Under the pieces are notes generated by a model that saw only the letters and a list, made by a program, of their open reading frames with translations, was not told the DNA's origin and did no database searches. A DNA stretch of 9,426 nucleotides from CAINDZ01 sp041908585 (GTDB taxonomy: Bacteria > Krumholzibacteriota > Krumholzibacteriia > LZORAL124-64-63), in contig JAYRFB010000071.1 in assembly GCA_041908585.1 (NCBI GenBank), positions 1 through 9,426 on the forward strand, written 5' to 3'. Positions 1-6,027 of this stretch are shown here, piece by piece (positions within the stretch are counted from its first letter, which is position 1; each line of letters opens with the position of its first letter). The position numbers and the translations under genes are program-made.

Positions 1-50
1 ACCCACCCCCGGGGGGGGGTGGGGGGCGGGGGGGGCCCCCCCCCCGCCCG
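1..50. repeat. G/C homopolymer low-complexity tract at window edge
   Basis: The first 50 bases are almost only G and C. A run of nine G (11-19) and one of six G (21-26) are followed by eight G (28-35) running straight into ten C (36-45). The G8/C8 junction is a perfect zero-loop palindrome, and a smaller C5/G5 one sits at 6-15. Coding sequence resumes at 81 with normal composition. It could be read as a very stable hairpin or G-quadruplex downstream of the last gene. A homopolymer of this kind at a contig end is more often a read or assembly artefact. Nothing in it looks like a gene. Confidence 0.8.
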
Positions 51-80
51 CTTCCTTGTCGCGTCCTGCCGGACCCTCCG

Positions 81-1397
81 CTAGCCGGTGAACCGGGCCA
101 GCACCTGCTCCAGGTTCGGCGAACCGATCTCCTGGAGCTCGTAGCCCACGCGCACCGTGGGCCGCTTGATCTTCACGATGCGATTGAGGTCGATCGGAGT
201 GCCGATGACCACCACGTCGCACTCGACCGCATTGATGGTCGCCTCGAGGTCGGCCTTCTGCTCGTCGCCGTAGCCCATGGCCGGCAGCAGCGTGCCGATC
301 TCAGGGTAGTGCTCGAACGTCTCGGCCAGGCGGCCCTTCGCCCAGGGGCGCGGGTCGACCAGCTCGCCGGCACCCAGGCGCATCGCGGCCACCACGCCGG
401 CGCCGTACTTCATGTCGCCGTGGGTGAGCGTCGGGCCGTCCTCCACCACGAGCACGCGCTTGCCGACCAGGTCGGTGGCACCGGTGATCGTCAGCGGGCT
501 GGCGGCGTCGATGATCACGGCCTTCGGGTTGACCGAGCGGATGTTCTCGCGCACGGCCTCGATGGCCTCGAACTCGGCCTCGACGACCTTGTTGATGACC
601 ACGACGTCGGCCAGGCGCACGTTCGTCTCGCTGGGATAGTACGAGGTCTCGTGGCCGGCGCGGTGCGGGTCGGCCACGACGATGTGCAGGTCGCTCCGGA
701 AGAACGGCGTGTCGTTGTTGCCGCCGTCCCAGAGGATGATGTCCGCTTCCTTCTCGGCCTCGCGCAGGATGGCCTCGTAGTCGACGCCGGCATAGATGAC
801 GCCGCCGACCGCCACGTGCGGCTCGTACTCCTCCATCTCCTCTATGGTGCAGTTGTGCTTGGCCAGGTCCGCGATGGTGGCGAAGCGCTGCACGCGCTGG
901 GCCTCGAGGTTGCCGTAGGGCATCGGGTGCCGGACGGCGACGACCTTCTTGCCCGCCTTGCGCAGGATCTCACAGATGCGCCGGCTGGTCTGGCTCTTGC
1001 CGCAGCCCGTTCGCACGGCGCCCACGCTGATGACCGGCTTGCTGCTCTTCAGCTCGGTCAGCCGCTCGCCCAGCATGGTGAAGTCGGCGCCCGCCGCGTT
1101 CACGATGGAGGCCAGGCTCATCACCTGCTGGTAGCTGCGGTCGCTGTAGGCCATGACGCAGAGCTCGGCGCCCGTGCGGGCGATGAGGTCCGGCAGCACC
1201 GACTCGTCCTCGATGGGGATCCCCTCGGGGTAGTGCGGCCCGGCCAGGGAAGCCGGGTAGCGCCGACCGTCGATGTCGGGAATCTGTGTGGCCGTGAAGG
1301 CGACCACCTCGTAGGCGGGATTTTTCCGGTAGACGCAGTTGAAGTTGTGGAAGTCGCGCCCGGCGGCGCCCAGGATGATGACCTTGATCCTGCTCAT
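81..1397 (-). CDS. cyclic 2,3-diphosphoglycerate synthetase-like P-loop GTPase/ATPase
   Basis: This is a 438-residue cytoplasmic protein resembling the cPGS family. Family knowledge: the archaeal enzyme closes 2,3-diphosphoglycerate into its cyclic form with ATP; bacterial members are usually annotated only as GTPases and their substrate is not settled. Seen here: an N-terminal Rossmann-like segment beginning IKVIILGAAGRDFHNFN (residues 4-20), then a P-loop GAVRTGCGKS at 126-135. A Walker B-like stretch IILWDGGNND follows at 220-229, and a VINK element at 267-270 occupies the position of a base-recognition motif. Length is close to the family norm, and no membrane segment is seen. The ATG at 1397 is supported by GAGGGG 5 nt upstream. 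The stop is TAG at 81-83. It is the last gene of the heptose block, 55 nt after rfaE2, with a small hairpin in the gap. The family assignment is firm. The reaction in this organism is unknown, and no functional link to heptose synthesis is evident. Confidence 0.85.
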   Translation of the reverse strand: MSRIKVIILGAAGRDFHNFNCVYRKNPAYEVVAFTATQIPDIDGRRYPASLAGPHYPEGIPIEDESVLPDLIARTGAELCVMAYSDRSYQQVMSLASIVNAAGADFTMLGERLTELKSSKPVISVGAVRTGCGKSQTSRRICEILRKAGKKVVAVRHPMPYGNLEAQRVQRFATIADLAKHNCTIEEMEEYEPHVAVGGVIYAGVDYEAILREAEKEADIILWDGGNNDTPFFRSDLHIVVADPHRAGHETSYYPSETNVRLADVVVINKVVEAEFEAIEAVRENIRSVNPKAVIIDAASPLTITGATDLVGKRVLVVEDGPTLTHGDMKYGAGVVAAMRLGAGELVDPRPWAKGRLAETFEHYPEIGTLLPAMGYGDEQKADLEATINAVECDVVVIGTPIDLNRIVKIKRPTVRVGYELQEIGSPNLEQVLARFTG

Positions 1398-1412
1398 GCC
1401 GTCCCCTCAATG

Positions 1413-1432
1413 GTTCCGGCCGCAGCCGGAAC
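1413..1432 (-). promoter_or_regulatory. perfect 8-bp stem-loop between rfaE2 and the cPGS-like gene
   Basis: GTTCCGGC at 1413-1420 and GCCGGAAC at 1425-1432 form a perfect 8-bp stem around a 4-nt loop. It fills the middle of the 55-nt gap, ending 15 nt upstream of the cPGS-like ATG and just before its ribosome-binding site. No T-run follows on either strand, so it is not a standard intrinsic terminator. It could protect an mRNA end, mark a processing point or modulate access to the downstream start. The role is inferred from position only. Confidence 0.5.
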
Positions 1433-1452
1433 GCCGCCGACAGGCACGGCTG

Positions 1453-1944
1453 TCAGGGCAGCCTCCTGATGGCGGCGATGATCTGCGAGGTCGACCAGCC
1501 CGGCACCATCGGCACGCGCAGCACGCGGCCCCCGGCAGCAACGACTTCACGGGCGCCCACGATGTCGGCGTCCGCGTACTCGGACCCCTTGACGAGCACG
1601 TCCGGCCGGATCAGGAGAATGGTCTCCAGCGGTGTCGGTTCGTCGAATATGGTGACCGCGGAAACCGGTCGCAAGGCTGCCATTAGCGCCGCCCTGTCGT
1701 TTTCCGGCAGGATCGGGCGGCCGGCGCCCTTCAGGCGGGCGACCGAGGCATCGCTGTTGAGAGCGACAATCAATTCATCGGCGGCGGCGGCCGCCTGTTC
1801 CAGGCTGGCCAGGTGACCGGAATGCACAAGGTCGAAGCAGCCGTTGGTGAACGCGATGGTGCGGCCGGCCGTGCGCCGGGACTGGGCCCAGGCGGCCAGT
1901 TCACCCCGGCCGAGCACCGGGGCCGGCGCCAGGCGGCCGTTCAT
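1453..1944 (-). CDS. rfaE2: D-glycero-beta-D-manno-heptose 1-phosphate adenylyltransferase (RfaE domain II, stand-alone)
   Basis: This 163-residue cytoplasmic nucleotidyltransferase matches the C-terminal half of bifunctional HldE. Family role: it joins heptose 1-phosphate with ATP to give ADP-heptose, which is epimerised and added to the LPS inner core. Seen: TNGCFDLVHSGH at 33-44, carrying the HxGH nucleotide-binding motif (H41, H44). A FDEPTPLETI segment lies at 100-109, RPDVLVKGSEY at 113-123, and the C-terminal STSQII at 151-156 takes the place of the second nucleotidyltransferase signature. Length is typical of the isolated domain. ATG 1944 is chosen because AGGA lies 7 nt upstream and the start overlaps the stop of a mini-frame (ATGA). 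It follows the kinase gene in the same order as the two HldE domains, separated by an unusual repeat ladder at 1939-2006. Stand-alone kinase and adenylyltransferase genes are known in other bacteria (hldA/hldC), so the split itself is not a defect. Confidence 0.93.
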   Translation of the reverse strand: MNGRLAPAPVLGRGELAAWAQSRRTAGRTIAFTNGCFDLVHSGHLASLEQAAAAADELIVALNSDASVARLKGAGRPILPENDRAALMAALRPVSAVTIFDEPTPLETILLIRPDVLVKGSEYADADIVGAREVVAAGGRVLRVPMVPGWSTSQIIAAIRRLP

Positions 1945-2006
1945 CGGAGATTCCTGTTCATCGCCGGTCCCCGTTCATCGAAGCGCCCCGTTCATGGAAG
2001 CGCACC
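1939..2006 (-). repeat. four-unit 17-bp imperfect tandem repeat across the rfaE1-rfaE2 junction
   Basis: Units begin at 1939, 1956, 1973 and 1990 with an exact 17-bp period. On the plus strand the first three open with GTTCATCG and the fourth with GTTCATGG. Units three and four agree at 15 of 17 positions, and the others are more diverged in their second half. The array covers the last codons of the kinase gene, the 47-nt intergenic stretch and the first six bases of rfaE2. Sequence just before 1939 does not continue the pattern. On the coding strand every unit reads: a purine-rich tetranucleotide (GGTG, GGGG, GGGG or AGGA), seven bases, then ATGAAC. Confidence 0.9.
1941..1995 (-). promoter_or_regulatory. 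chain of three six-codon mini-ORFs linked by ATGA overlaps
   Basis: Reading the minus strand from the kinase stop, ATG 1995 overlaps the kinase TGA and opens MNGALR, stop at 1975-1977. ATG 1978 overlaps that stop and opens MNGDRR, stop at 1958-1960. ATG 1961 overlaps that stop and opens MNRNLR, stop at 1941-1943. That stop overlaps the rfaE2 ATG at 1944. There are therefore four successive ATGA stop/start overlaps with no gap. Each ATG has a purine-rich tetranucleotide 7 nt upstream; the best, AGGA, serves rfaE2. The arrangement follows automatically from a 17-bp repeat of an ATGA module, because 17 is 6x3-1. The inferred role is termination-reinitiation that sets the kinase to adenylyltransferase ratio. 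The peptides themselves may have no function. Confidence 0.6.
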
Positions 2007-2990
2007 GGGCGGCAGCACGGCGCGCAGCTGGTCCAGGGTGACGGCCGCGGTACCCAGTTCGCGCACGGCCAGCCCGGCGGCGTGGTTGGCCAGGCGGGCC
2101 GCCTCGAGGTGCGCCGCGCCGGCGGCCAGGCAGGCGGTGTAGACGGCGATCACGGTGTCGCCGGCCCCGGTCACGTCGTAGACGGTGGTGGCGGCTGCCG
2201 GCAGGTGATGCTCGGCGCCGGCACGCTCATAGAGGGCCATCCCGTGCTCGCCGCGGGTGATCAGGACCGCATCGGCGTCGGTCAGTTCCAGCAGGCGGCG
2301 CCCCGCGCGCCGCAGGTCGTCCGGCCCGCCGATGGCGTGGCCGCAGGCCAGCTCGGCCTCGCGCTGGTTGGGCGTGAGCGACGTGGCCCCGCGGTACTTG
2401 GCGTAGTCGCCCCGCTTGGGATCGACGACCACGGGCACGCCGGCCTCCCGCGCCGCGCCCAGCAGCGCCGGCAGAGACGCCTCGGTCAGGACGCCCTTGC
2501 CGTAGTCGCTCAGGACGATGCCGTGGAAGGGACCGCCGCGCCGCAGGCCCGCCACCAGCTCGGCGATCCGCTCGCCGCCGACCGGGCCGTCGTCCTCGCG
2601 GTCGGTGCGGCAGACCTGCTGGTTGTGGGCGATGATGCGGGTCTTGAGCGTGGTCGGTCGCGCCGCGTCGACGACCAGCCCGTCGGCGGCGATGCCGCGC
2701 TCGCCGAGCAGGCGGCGCAGCGTCGCAGCGGCCTCGTCGCGCCCGCACAGCCCGAAGAAGCGGGCCTCGGCGCCGAGGGCGCGGATGCCGGCGGCGACGT
2801 TGGCCGCACCGCCCAGCTTCCACGTCTCCTCGCGCACGCGCACGACCGGGACTGGCGCCTCCGGACTGATGCGGTCGACGCTGCCCCAGACGAAGTGGTC
2901 GAGCATGGCATCGCCCACCACCGCCAGGCGGCAGGCGGCGATGCCGGACAGGACGGCGGCTGTGGACATCGGCTTGTCAGGCGCGTTCAT
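1992..2990 (-). CDS. rfaE1: D-glycero-beta-D-manno-heptose-7-phosphate kinase (RfaE domain I, stand-alone)
   Basis: This 332-residue PfkB/ribokinase-fold kinase matches the N-terminal half of HldE. Family role: it phosphorylates heptose 7-phosphate at C1 with ATP, a step before the adenylyl transfer by the next gene. Seen: GDAMLDHFVWG at 26-36 followed by RISPEAPVPVV, both hallmarks of this subfamily. The first PfkB signature LGGAANVA is at 59-66, SDYGKGVL at 161-168, DPK at 190-192 and TPNQREAE at 206-213. The second PfkB signature DVTGAGD at 272-278 supplies the catalytic Asp278. The start is ATG 2990, with AAGAAAG 5 nt upstream. A longer frame back to 3074 is rejected because it would begin inside the -35 box of the promoter at 3046-3074. 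An ATG seven codons further in (2969) lacks a clear ribosome-binding site. Its TGA overlaps the first ATG of the mini-ORF chain. It is the first gene of the block and is divergent from the DUF3467 gene. Confidence 0.93.
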   Translation of the reverse strand: MNAPDKPMSTAAVLSGIAACRLAVVGDAMLDHFVWGSVDRISPEAPVPVVRVREETWKLGGAANVAAGIRALGAEARFFGLCGRDEAAATLRRLLGERGIAADGLVVDAARPTTLKTRIIAHNQQVCRTDREDDGPVGGERIAELVAGLRRGGPFHGIVLSDYGKGVLTEASLPALLGAAREAGVPVVVDPKRGDYAKYRGATSLTPNQREAELACGHAIGGPDDLRRAGRRLLELTDADAVLITRGEHGMALYERAGAEHHLPAAATTVYDVTGAGDTVIAVYTACLAAGAAHLEAARLANHAAGLAVRELGTAAVTLDQLRAVLPPGALP

Positions 2991-3045
2991 GGGCGCTTTC
3001 TTGTGGCGGTCAGGAGTCGGGATCGGCGGCAAGCGGGCCGCCGGC

Positions 3046-3074
3046 AACCTACCACCCGCCCCTGCGGGTGTCAA
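3046..3074 (-). promoter_or_regulatory. sigma70-like promoter for the rfaE1-rfaE2-cPGS block
   Basis: On the minus strand a perfect TTGACA (-35, plus-strand 3069-3074) is followed by a 17-nt spacer and TAGGTT (-10, plus-strand 3046-3051). The spacing is ideal and the -10 keeps the first two and last consensus bases. It faces rfaE1. Transcription would begin near 3039-3040, giving a leader of about 50 nt. A 7-bp stem, CGGCGGC/GCCGCCG at 3024-3030 and 3037-3043 on the plus strand, lies at the start of that leader. TTGACA is conspicuous in such GC-rich DNA. No comparable promoter was found facing the DUF3467 gene. Confidence 0.65.
3053..3070. promoter_or_regulatory. inverted repeat inside the promoter spacer, operator-like
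   Basis: CACCCGC at 3053-3059 and GCGGGTG at 3064-3070 are perfect inverted copies separated by CCCT. The repeat fills the spacer between the -10 and -35 boxes and overlaps the -35 by two bases. A dimeric regulator bound here would block RNA polymerase. GC-rich DNA gives short palindromes by chance, so the operator reading rests mainly on position. No regulator gene is present in the window. Confidence 0.35.
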
Positions 3075-3112
3075 CGCGCCGGGCGGCCGCCCGCCGGCAG
3101 GAGTGGCCAGCG

Positions 3113-3424
3113 ATGGACAGCAAGAATCCCCAGCAGCCCCAGCGCATCACGGTCGACCTGAACGAGAAGGAAGCCGAGGGGATCTACAGCAACCTGACGC
3201 TGATCTCGCACAGCCCCCACGAGTTCGTCCTGGATTTCGCGCGCCTGGTGCCCGGGCTGCCGAAGGCGAAGGTGCACGCGCGCCTCATCATGACGCCGCA
3301 GTCGGCCAAGGCGCTGGCCAAGTCGCTGGCGGCGAACATCGAGCGCTTCGAGCAGGTCAACGGCGAGATCAAGCTGGCCGGGCAGACGCCGCAGGGCCCC
3401 TCGATCGGCTTCACGACCAACTGA
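3113..3424 (+). CDS. DUF3467 family protein, function unknown
   Basis: This 103-residue soluble protein is the only plus-strand gene in the window. It resembles the DUF3467 family, small bacterial proteins with no assigned function. The matching core runs from about residue 12 to 90. It includes GIYSNLTLISHSPHEFVLDF near residues 23-42, followed by RLIMTPQSAKALAKSL and a helical segment ending in NGEIKLAG. No signal peptide, membrane segment or metal-binding cluster is seen. The start is ATG 3113, with AGGAG at 3099-3103, 9 nt upstream. An in-frame GTG at 3068 lacks such a site and adds only a low-complexity Arg/Ala tail. It is divergent from rfaE1 and convergent with the ABC permease at 3479. 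No clear promoter was found in the 122-nt divergent gap in this direction. The family call is confident from the pattern, but the function is unknown. Confidence 0.85.
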   Translation: MDSKNPQQPQRITVDLNEKEAEGIYSNLTLISHSPHEFVLDFARLVPGLPKAKVHARLIMTPQSAKALAKSLAANIERFEQVNGEIKLAGQTPQGPSIGFTTN

Positions 3425-3430
3425 GGCGAT

Positions 3431-3461
3431 CCGGCGCGCGCCCGCCCCGAAATCGCGCCGG
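3431..3461. terminator. GC-rich inverted repeat between convergent genes
   Basis: CCGGCGCG at 3431-3438 and CGCGCCGG at 3454-3461 form a perfect 8-bp stem with a 15-nt loop. It lies in the 54-nt gap where the DUF3467 gene and the permease gene end facing each other. A second overlapping pairing, CCGGC at 3458-3462 with GCCGG at 3474-3478, is also possible. There is no T-run on either side, so intrinsic termination is not shown. The location suits a two-way transcription block or mRNA end protection. Confidence 0.35.
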
Positions 3462-3478
3462 CCGCCGTATCACGCCGG

Positions 3479-4699
3479 TCAGGCGCTCACCTGCCGGCGC
3501 AGCTGCCACGCCGCGGCCGTGAAGGCCGCGGCGGTCCACAGCAGCAGGCCGCCCAGCAGGGTCGACGCTTCCCCTACGCCCCAGCCGCGGCCGACCAGCC
3601 CGTGGAACACGGTGATGGCCTGGCCCGTGGGCAGCGCCTTGCCGATCGCCTGCATGAACGCCGGTACGACCTCGAGCGGCCACCACAGGCCGCCGATCGC
3701 GGCCAGGACCATCGTCAGTCCGCTGCCCAGCCCGTCCGCCTGCGGCCCCGAGCGCGCGAGCGACCCCAGCAGGATCGACGCCGACGACGAGAATGCCGCG
3801 AACAGCACGACGACCGCAGCCAGGGCCGCGGGCGAATCCCCGTAGTCGATCCCGAATGCAACGGCGTTGAGGACCAGGAGGATCGCGGCCTGGACCAGGC
3901 CCACGGCCATGCCGCCGAGGAAGTAGCCGGCCACGAGGTCGACCGACGTGGCCCGGCTGGTGACCAGCCGCGCCAGGGTGCGGTCGCGCCGCTCCTGCAC
4001 CAGGTCCTTGGCCGAGACCATCATGAACATCATCACGAAGAACAGCACATACGACGGCCCGACGTGCTGGTGCGCACGGGTCAGGCCCCAGTCGTCGGTT
4101 TCCTGGCGCCCGAGCGTGGCGGCGCGCAGGCGCACGCGCGGGGACTCCCAGGCGTCGACGAAGGCCGCCTCGTCGAACCCGGCGGCGCCGTCACGACCGG
4201 GAGGCTGGCCGGGTGGCGCGACCAGCGTCATGGCGGCGCCCGCCGTGGCCATCCGCACCAGCTCGCGCTCGAGCAGCGTGCGGGCGGACTGCCCGCTGAG
4301 GCGCTCGCCGTCGATCGCGAGGCGGAGATCCACCTTCGGCCCGCCGGCCAGCGCCGCTCCGAAGCCGGGAGGCACCTGCAGGACGGCGGTGGCGCGCCGC
4401 GACTCGACCAGCTCGCGCGCCCGCTCGTCGGAGATGGCCGTGTCGGCCACGGCGACCTCCCACTGCTCGTTCGCACGCAACGGTCCCAGCAGCAGCGCCA
4501 CGGCGGGCCCGCCGTCCAGGTCGCTGACCAGCAGCTTCCGCCGCGGGGGCTGCTTCGAGCCGCTCCAATCCCCCATCAGCATGCCCATCAGGTACGAGAA
4601 GACCATGGGCATGACGAGCAGCCAGACCAGCCCGCCGCGGTCGCGCAGGACCCGCAGCAGGCGCAGCCGCACCATGGCGCCGATCACCTGCGGGTTCAC
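3479..4699 (-). CDS. ABC-2 type transporter permease (second of pair)
   Basis: This 406-residue inner-membrane protein has the layout of ABC-2 exporter permeases with a large outer domain. There is one N-terminal membrane helix at about 24-43 and an extracytoplasmic region at about 45-212. A cluster of helices follows at about 213-230, 255-283, 291-315, 325-345 and 378-398. The cytoplasmic loop VQERRDRTLARLVTSRATS (234-252) after the second helix is the conserved coupling segment of this family. The start is GTG 4699, with GGAGG 6 nt upstream, and it shares GTGA with the stop of the preceding permease. A longer open frame upstream to 5152 is only a shadow of the preceding gene. It is the last gene of the acyltransferase-ABC block. 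The two permeases probably form a heterodimer with the ATPase encoded at 6024. The substrate cannot be read from the sequence. Confidence 0.88.
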   Translation of the reverse strand: MNPQVIGAMVRLRLLRVLRDRGGLVWLLVMPMVFSYLMGMLMGDWSGSKQPPRRKLLVSDLDGGPAVALLLGPLRANEQWEVAVADTAISDERARELVESRRATAVLQVPPGFGAALAGGPKVDLRLAIDGERLSGQSARTLLERELVRMATAGAAMTLVAPPGQPPGRDGAAGFDEAAFVDAWESPRVRLRAATLGRQETDDWGLTRAHQHVGPSYVLFFVMMFMMVSAKDLVQERRDRTLARLVTSRATSVDLVAGYFLGGMAVGLVQAAILLVLNAVAFGIDYGDSPAALAAVVVLFAAFSSSASILLGSLARSGPQADGLGSGLTMVLAAIGGLWWPLEVVPAFMQAIGKALPTGQAITVFHGLVGRGWGVGEASTLLGGLLLWTAAAFTAAAWQLRRQVSA

Positions 4700-6027
4700 G
4701 TCCAGCCTCCCTTGCGCGCGCGCGCGGTGAACAGCACCACGATCGCCGCCAGCAGGACGACGCTGGCGATCCCGAGCACGAGCAGCGGGGTCGCGATCGC
4801 CGGCAGGGAGCCGTCCTCGCCGATGACCCGCGTGAAGGAGAGGTTGGCCCAGTAGTTGAAGAAGAACTGCCCCGCGGCGCGCGACCAGGCCGGCAGGTTG
4901 TCGACGGGCAGGAAGTTGCCGCCCAGCATGGCCGAGACCAGGATCACGGCCGTCGACAGGTTGTCGAGCGCCTTCTCGGTGCGCACCAGCAGCGCCATCA
5001 GCAGGAAGACGCCCGCCGCGGCGGTGCAGGTCAGCAGCACCACCACCGGCAGGGTCCACGGGTCCGGACCGAGGTTGACGCGGAAGAGCAGCGCGCCGGC
5101 CAGCAGCAGCACGCCAAGCATCGCCACGCCCTGGATGACGCTCGCGACCCACTTGCCGGCCACGACCGGCCAGGCGGATCCCGGACCCAGCAGCTGCCGT
5201 TGCAGCGTGCGGCGCGTGCGCTCGCGGTGCAGGTCGCGGGCGCCGGCCGCCACGGCGAACATCAGGAAGAACACGGCGAAGCTGGGCAGGAAGTAGTCGA
5301 AAAGGTTGGCCTCGCGTCCCTCGGCCGCCGCCCCGGGCGCCTTGTCGCTCACGACCAGCCCCACGCCCGGCGCCGACAGCGCACGCCCGAGCGCGAGCTG
5401 GTGATCGACCTGCCGCGCCAGGAATTCGGCGGCCCGGGCCCGCGCGCCCGCCGCGTCCGGGTCGCGAAGGTTACGCCAGACATCCTCGAGGCCGCCGCGG
5501 AACATGTCCGCCAGAGCGGCCGAGTCGGGGGCCGCGGGAGTGTAGTCCTCCGGCCAGAGCGCGCGGAAGGCCGCCTCGCCCGCCTGGACGCGCAGCACCC
5601 CGCGCTGCACGATCTCCTGCACGATGCCGGCCTTGACCTCGCTGCCTGGGTCCTTCCACACCTCGATCGCGAGCGAATCGGCGCTGAAGAACCGCTCCAG
5701 GGCTCGCGGCGGCAGCACCAGGGCCGCCGCCACCTCGCCCTCGCGCACGAGCGCGTCGGCGCTCGCGGAGTCGGCCCAGAACGGCGCGAAGAATCCGGAT
5801 TCCTGCAGGCCCGCCAGGACGCGCTCGCGCAGCGGCTCAGGCAGGTCGCCCGCCACGAGCGCCACCGGGATGGCGCTGATGCCCTTCTGGCCGAAGATGC
5901 CGCCGCCGAACGACAGGCCCATCACCGAGGTGAGGACCAGCGGCAGCGCCAGGTTCACGACCAGGGCGCGCCGGTCGGCGGCCATGCGCCGGAGGTCGCG
6001 CTCCGCAAAGATCCACAGCCGGCTCAT
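4696..6027 (-). CDS. ABC-2 type transporter permease (first of pair)
   Basis: This 443-residue inner-membrane protein has the same plan as its downstream partner. A cytoplasmic N-terminus, RLWIFAERDLRRMAADRRAL (3-22), leads into one helix at about 23-42. A long extracytoplasmic region at about 48-243 is rich in charged helices. Membrane helices then follow at about 246-263, 289-315, 325-348, 358-375 and 408-434. The HRERTRRTLQRQLLGPGS loop (267-284) is the family's conserved cytoplasmic segment. The start is ATG 6027, overlapping the ATPase stop as ATGA and preceded by the purine-rich GGAAGAGG. The frame remains open to 6216, but that stretch lies inside the ATPase gene. The 3' end has 13 bases of alternating GC (4714-4726) encoding the Ala/Arg tail. 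The permease family is confident; the substrate is unknown. Confidence 0.88.
   Translation of the reverse strand: MSRLWIFAERDLRRMAADRRALVVNLALPLVLTSVMGLSFGGGIFGQKGISAIPVALVAGDLPEPLRERVLAGLQESGFFAPFWADSASADALVREGEVAAALVLPPRALERFFSADSLAIEVWKDPGSEVKAGIVQEIVQRGVLRVQAGEAAFRALWPEDYTPAAPDSAALADMFRGGLEDVWRNLRDPDAAGARARAAEFLARQVDHQLALGRALSAPGVGLVVSDKAPGAAAEGREANLFDYFLPSFAVFFLMFAVAAGARDLHRERTRRTLQRQLLGPGSAWPVVAGKWVASVIQGVAMLGVLLLAGALLFRVNLGPDPWTLPVVVLLTCTAAAGVFLLMALLVRTEKALDNLSTAVILVSAMLGGNFLPVDNLPAWSRAAGQFFFNYWANLSFTRVIGEDGSLPAIATPLLVLGIASVVLLAAIVVLFTARARKGGWT

Noticed and set aside
309..1469. Long plus-strand open frame opposite the cPGS-like gene
   Set aside because: It is antisense to a clearly recognised protein. 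High GC at third positions removes stop codons from this frame, and its translation is His/Asp/Val/Arg-rich with no domain pattern.
1945..1991. Frameshifted remnant of a fused bifunctional HldE
   Set aside because: The kinase ends cleanly after its last conserved motif, and the adenylyltransferase has its own start and ribosome-binding site. Split versions are normal in many bacteria.
1939..2006. CRISPR-like array
   Set aside because: The period is only 17 bp, with no separate repeat and spacer parts and no cas genes. It is a simple tandem repeat built on an ATGA module.
2991..3074. 28-residue N-terminal extension of the heptose kinase
   Set aside because: The extension would start inside the -35 box of the promoter, is Pro/Ala/Arg-rich and lacks family similarity. 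ATG 2990 has a purine-rich site.
3068..3112. Upstream GTG start for the DUF3467 protein
   Set aside because: There is no ribosome-binding site and the added residues are low-complexity. ATG 3113 has AGGAG 9 nt upstream.
2082..3161. Long plus-strand open frame opposite rfaE1
   Set aside because: It is a shadow of the kinase gene. The product is low-complexity and Arg/Gln/Ala-rich, and the frame crosses the promoter and the DUF3467 start.
4714..4726. Alternating GC tract as a regulatory Z-DNA element
   Set aside because: It simply encodes the Ala/Arg-rich end of the first permease in very GC-rich DNA, and the tract is short.
3602..4855. Plus-strand open frame of about 417 codons opposite the permeases
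   Set aside because: It is antisense to two well-supported membrane proteins, its composition is unlike a real protein, and no ribosome-binding site was recognised.
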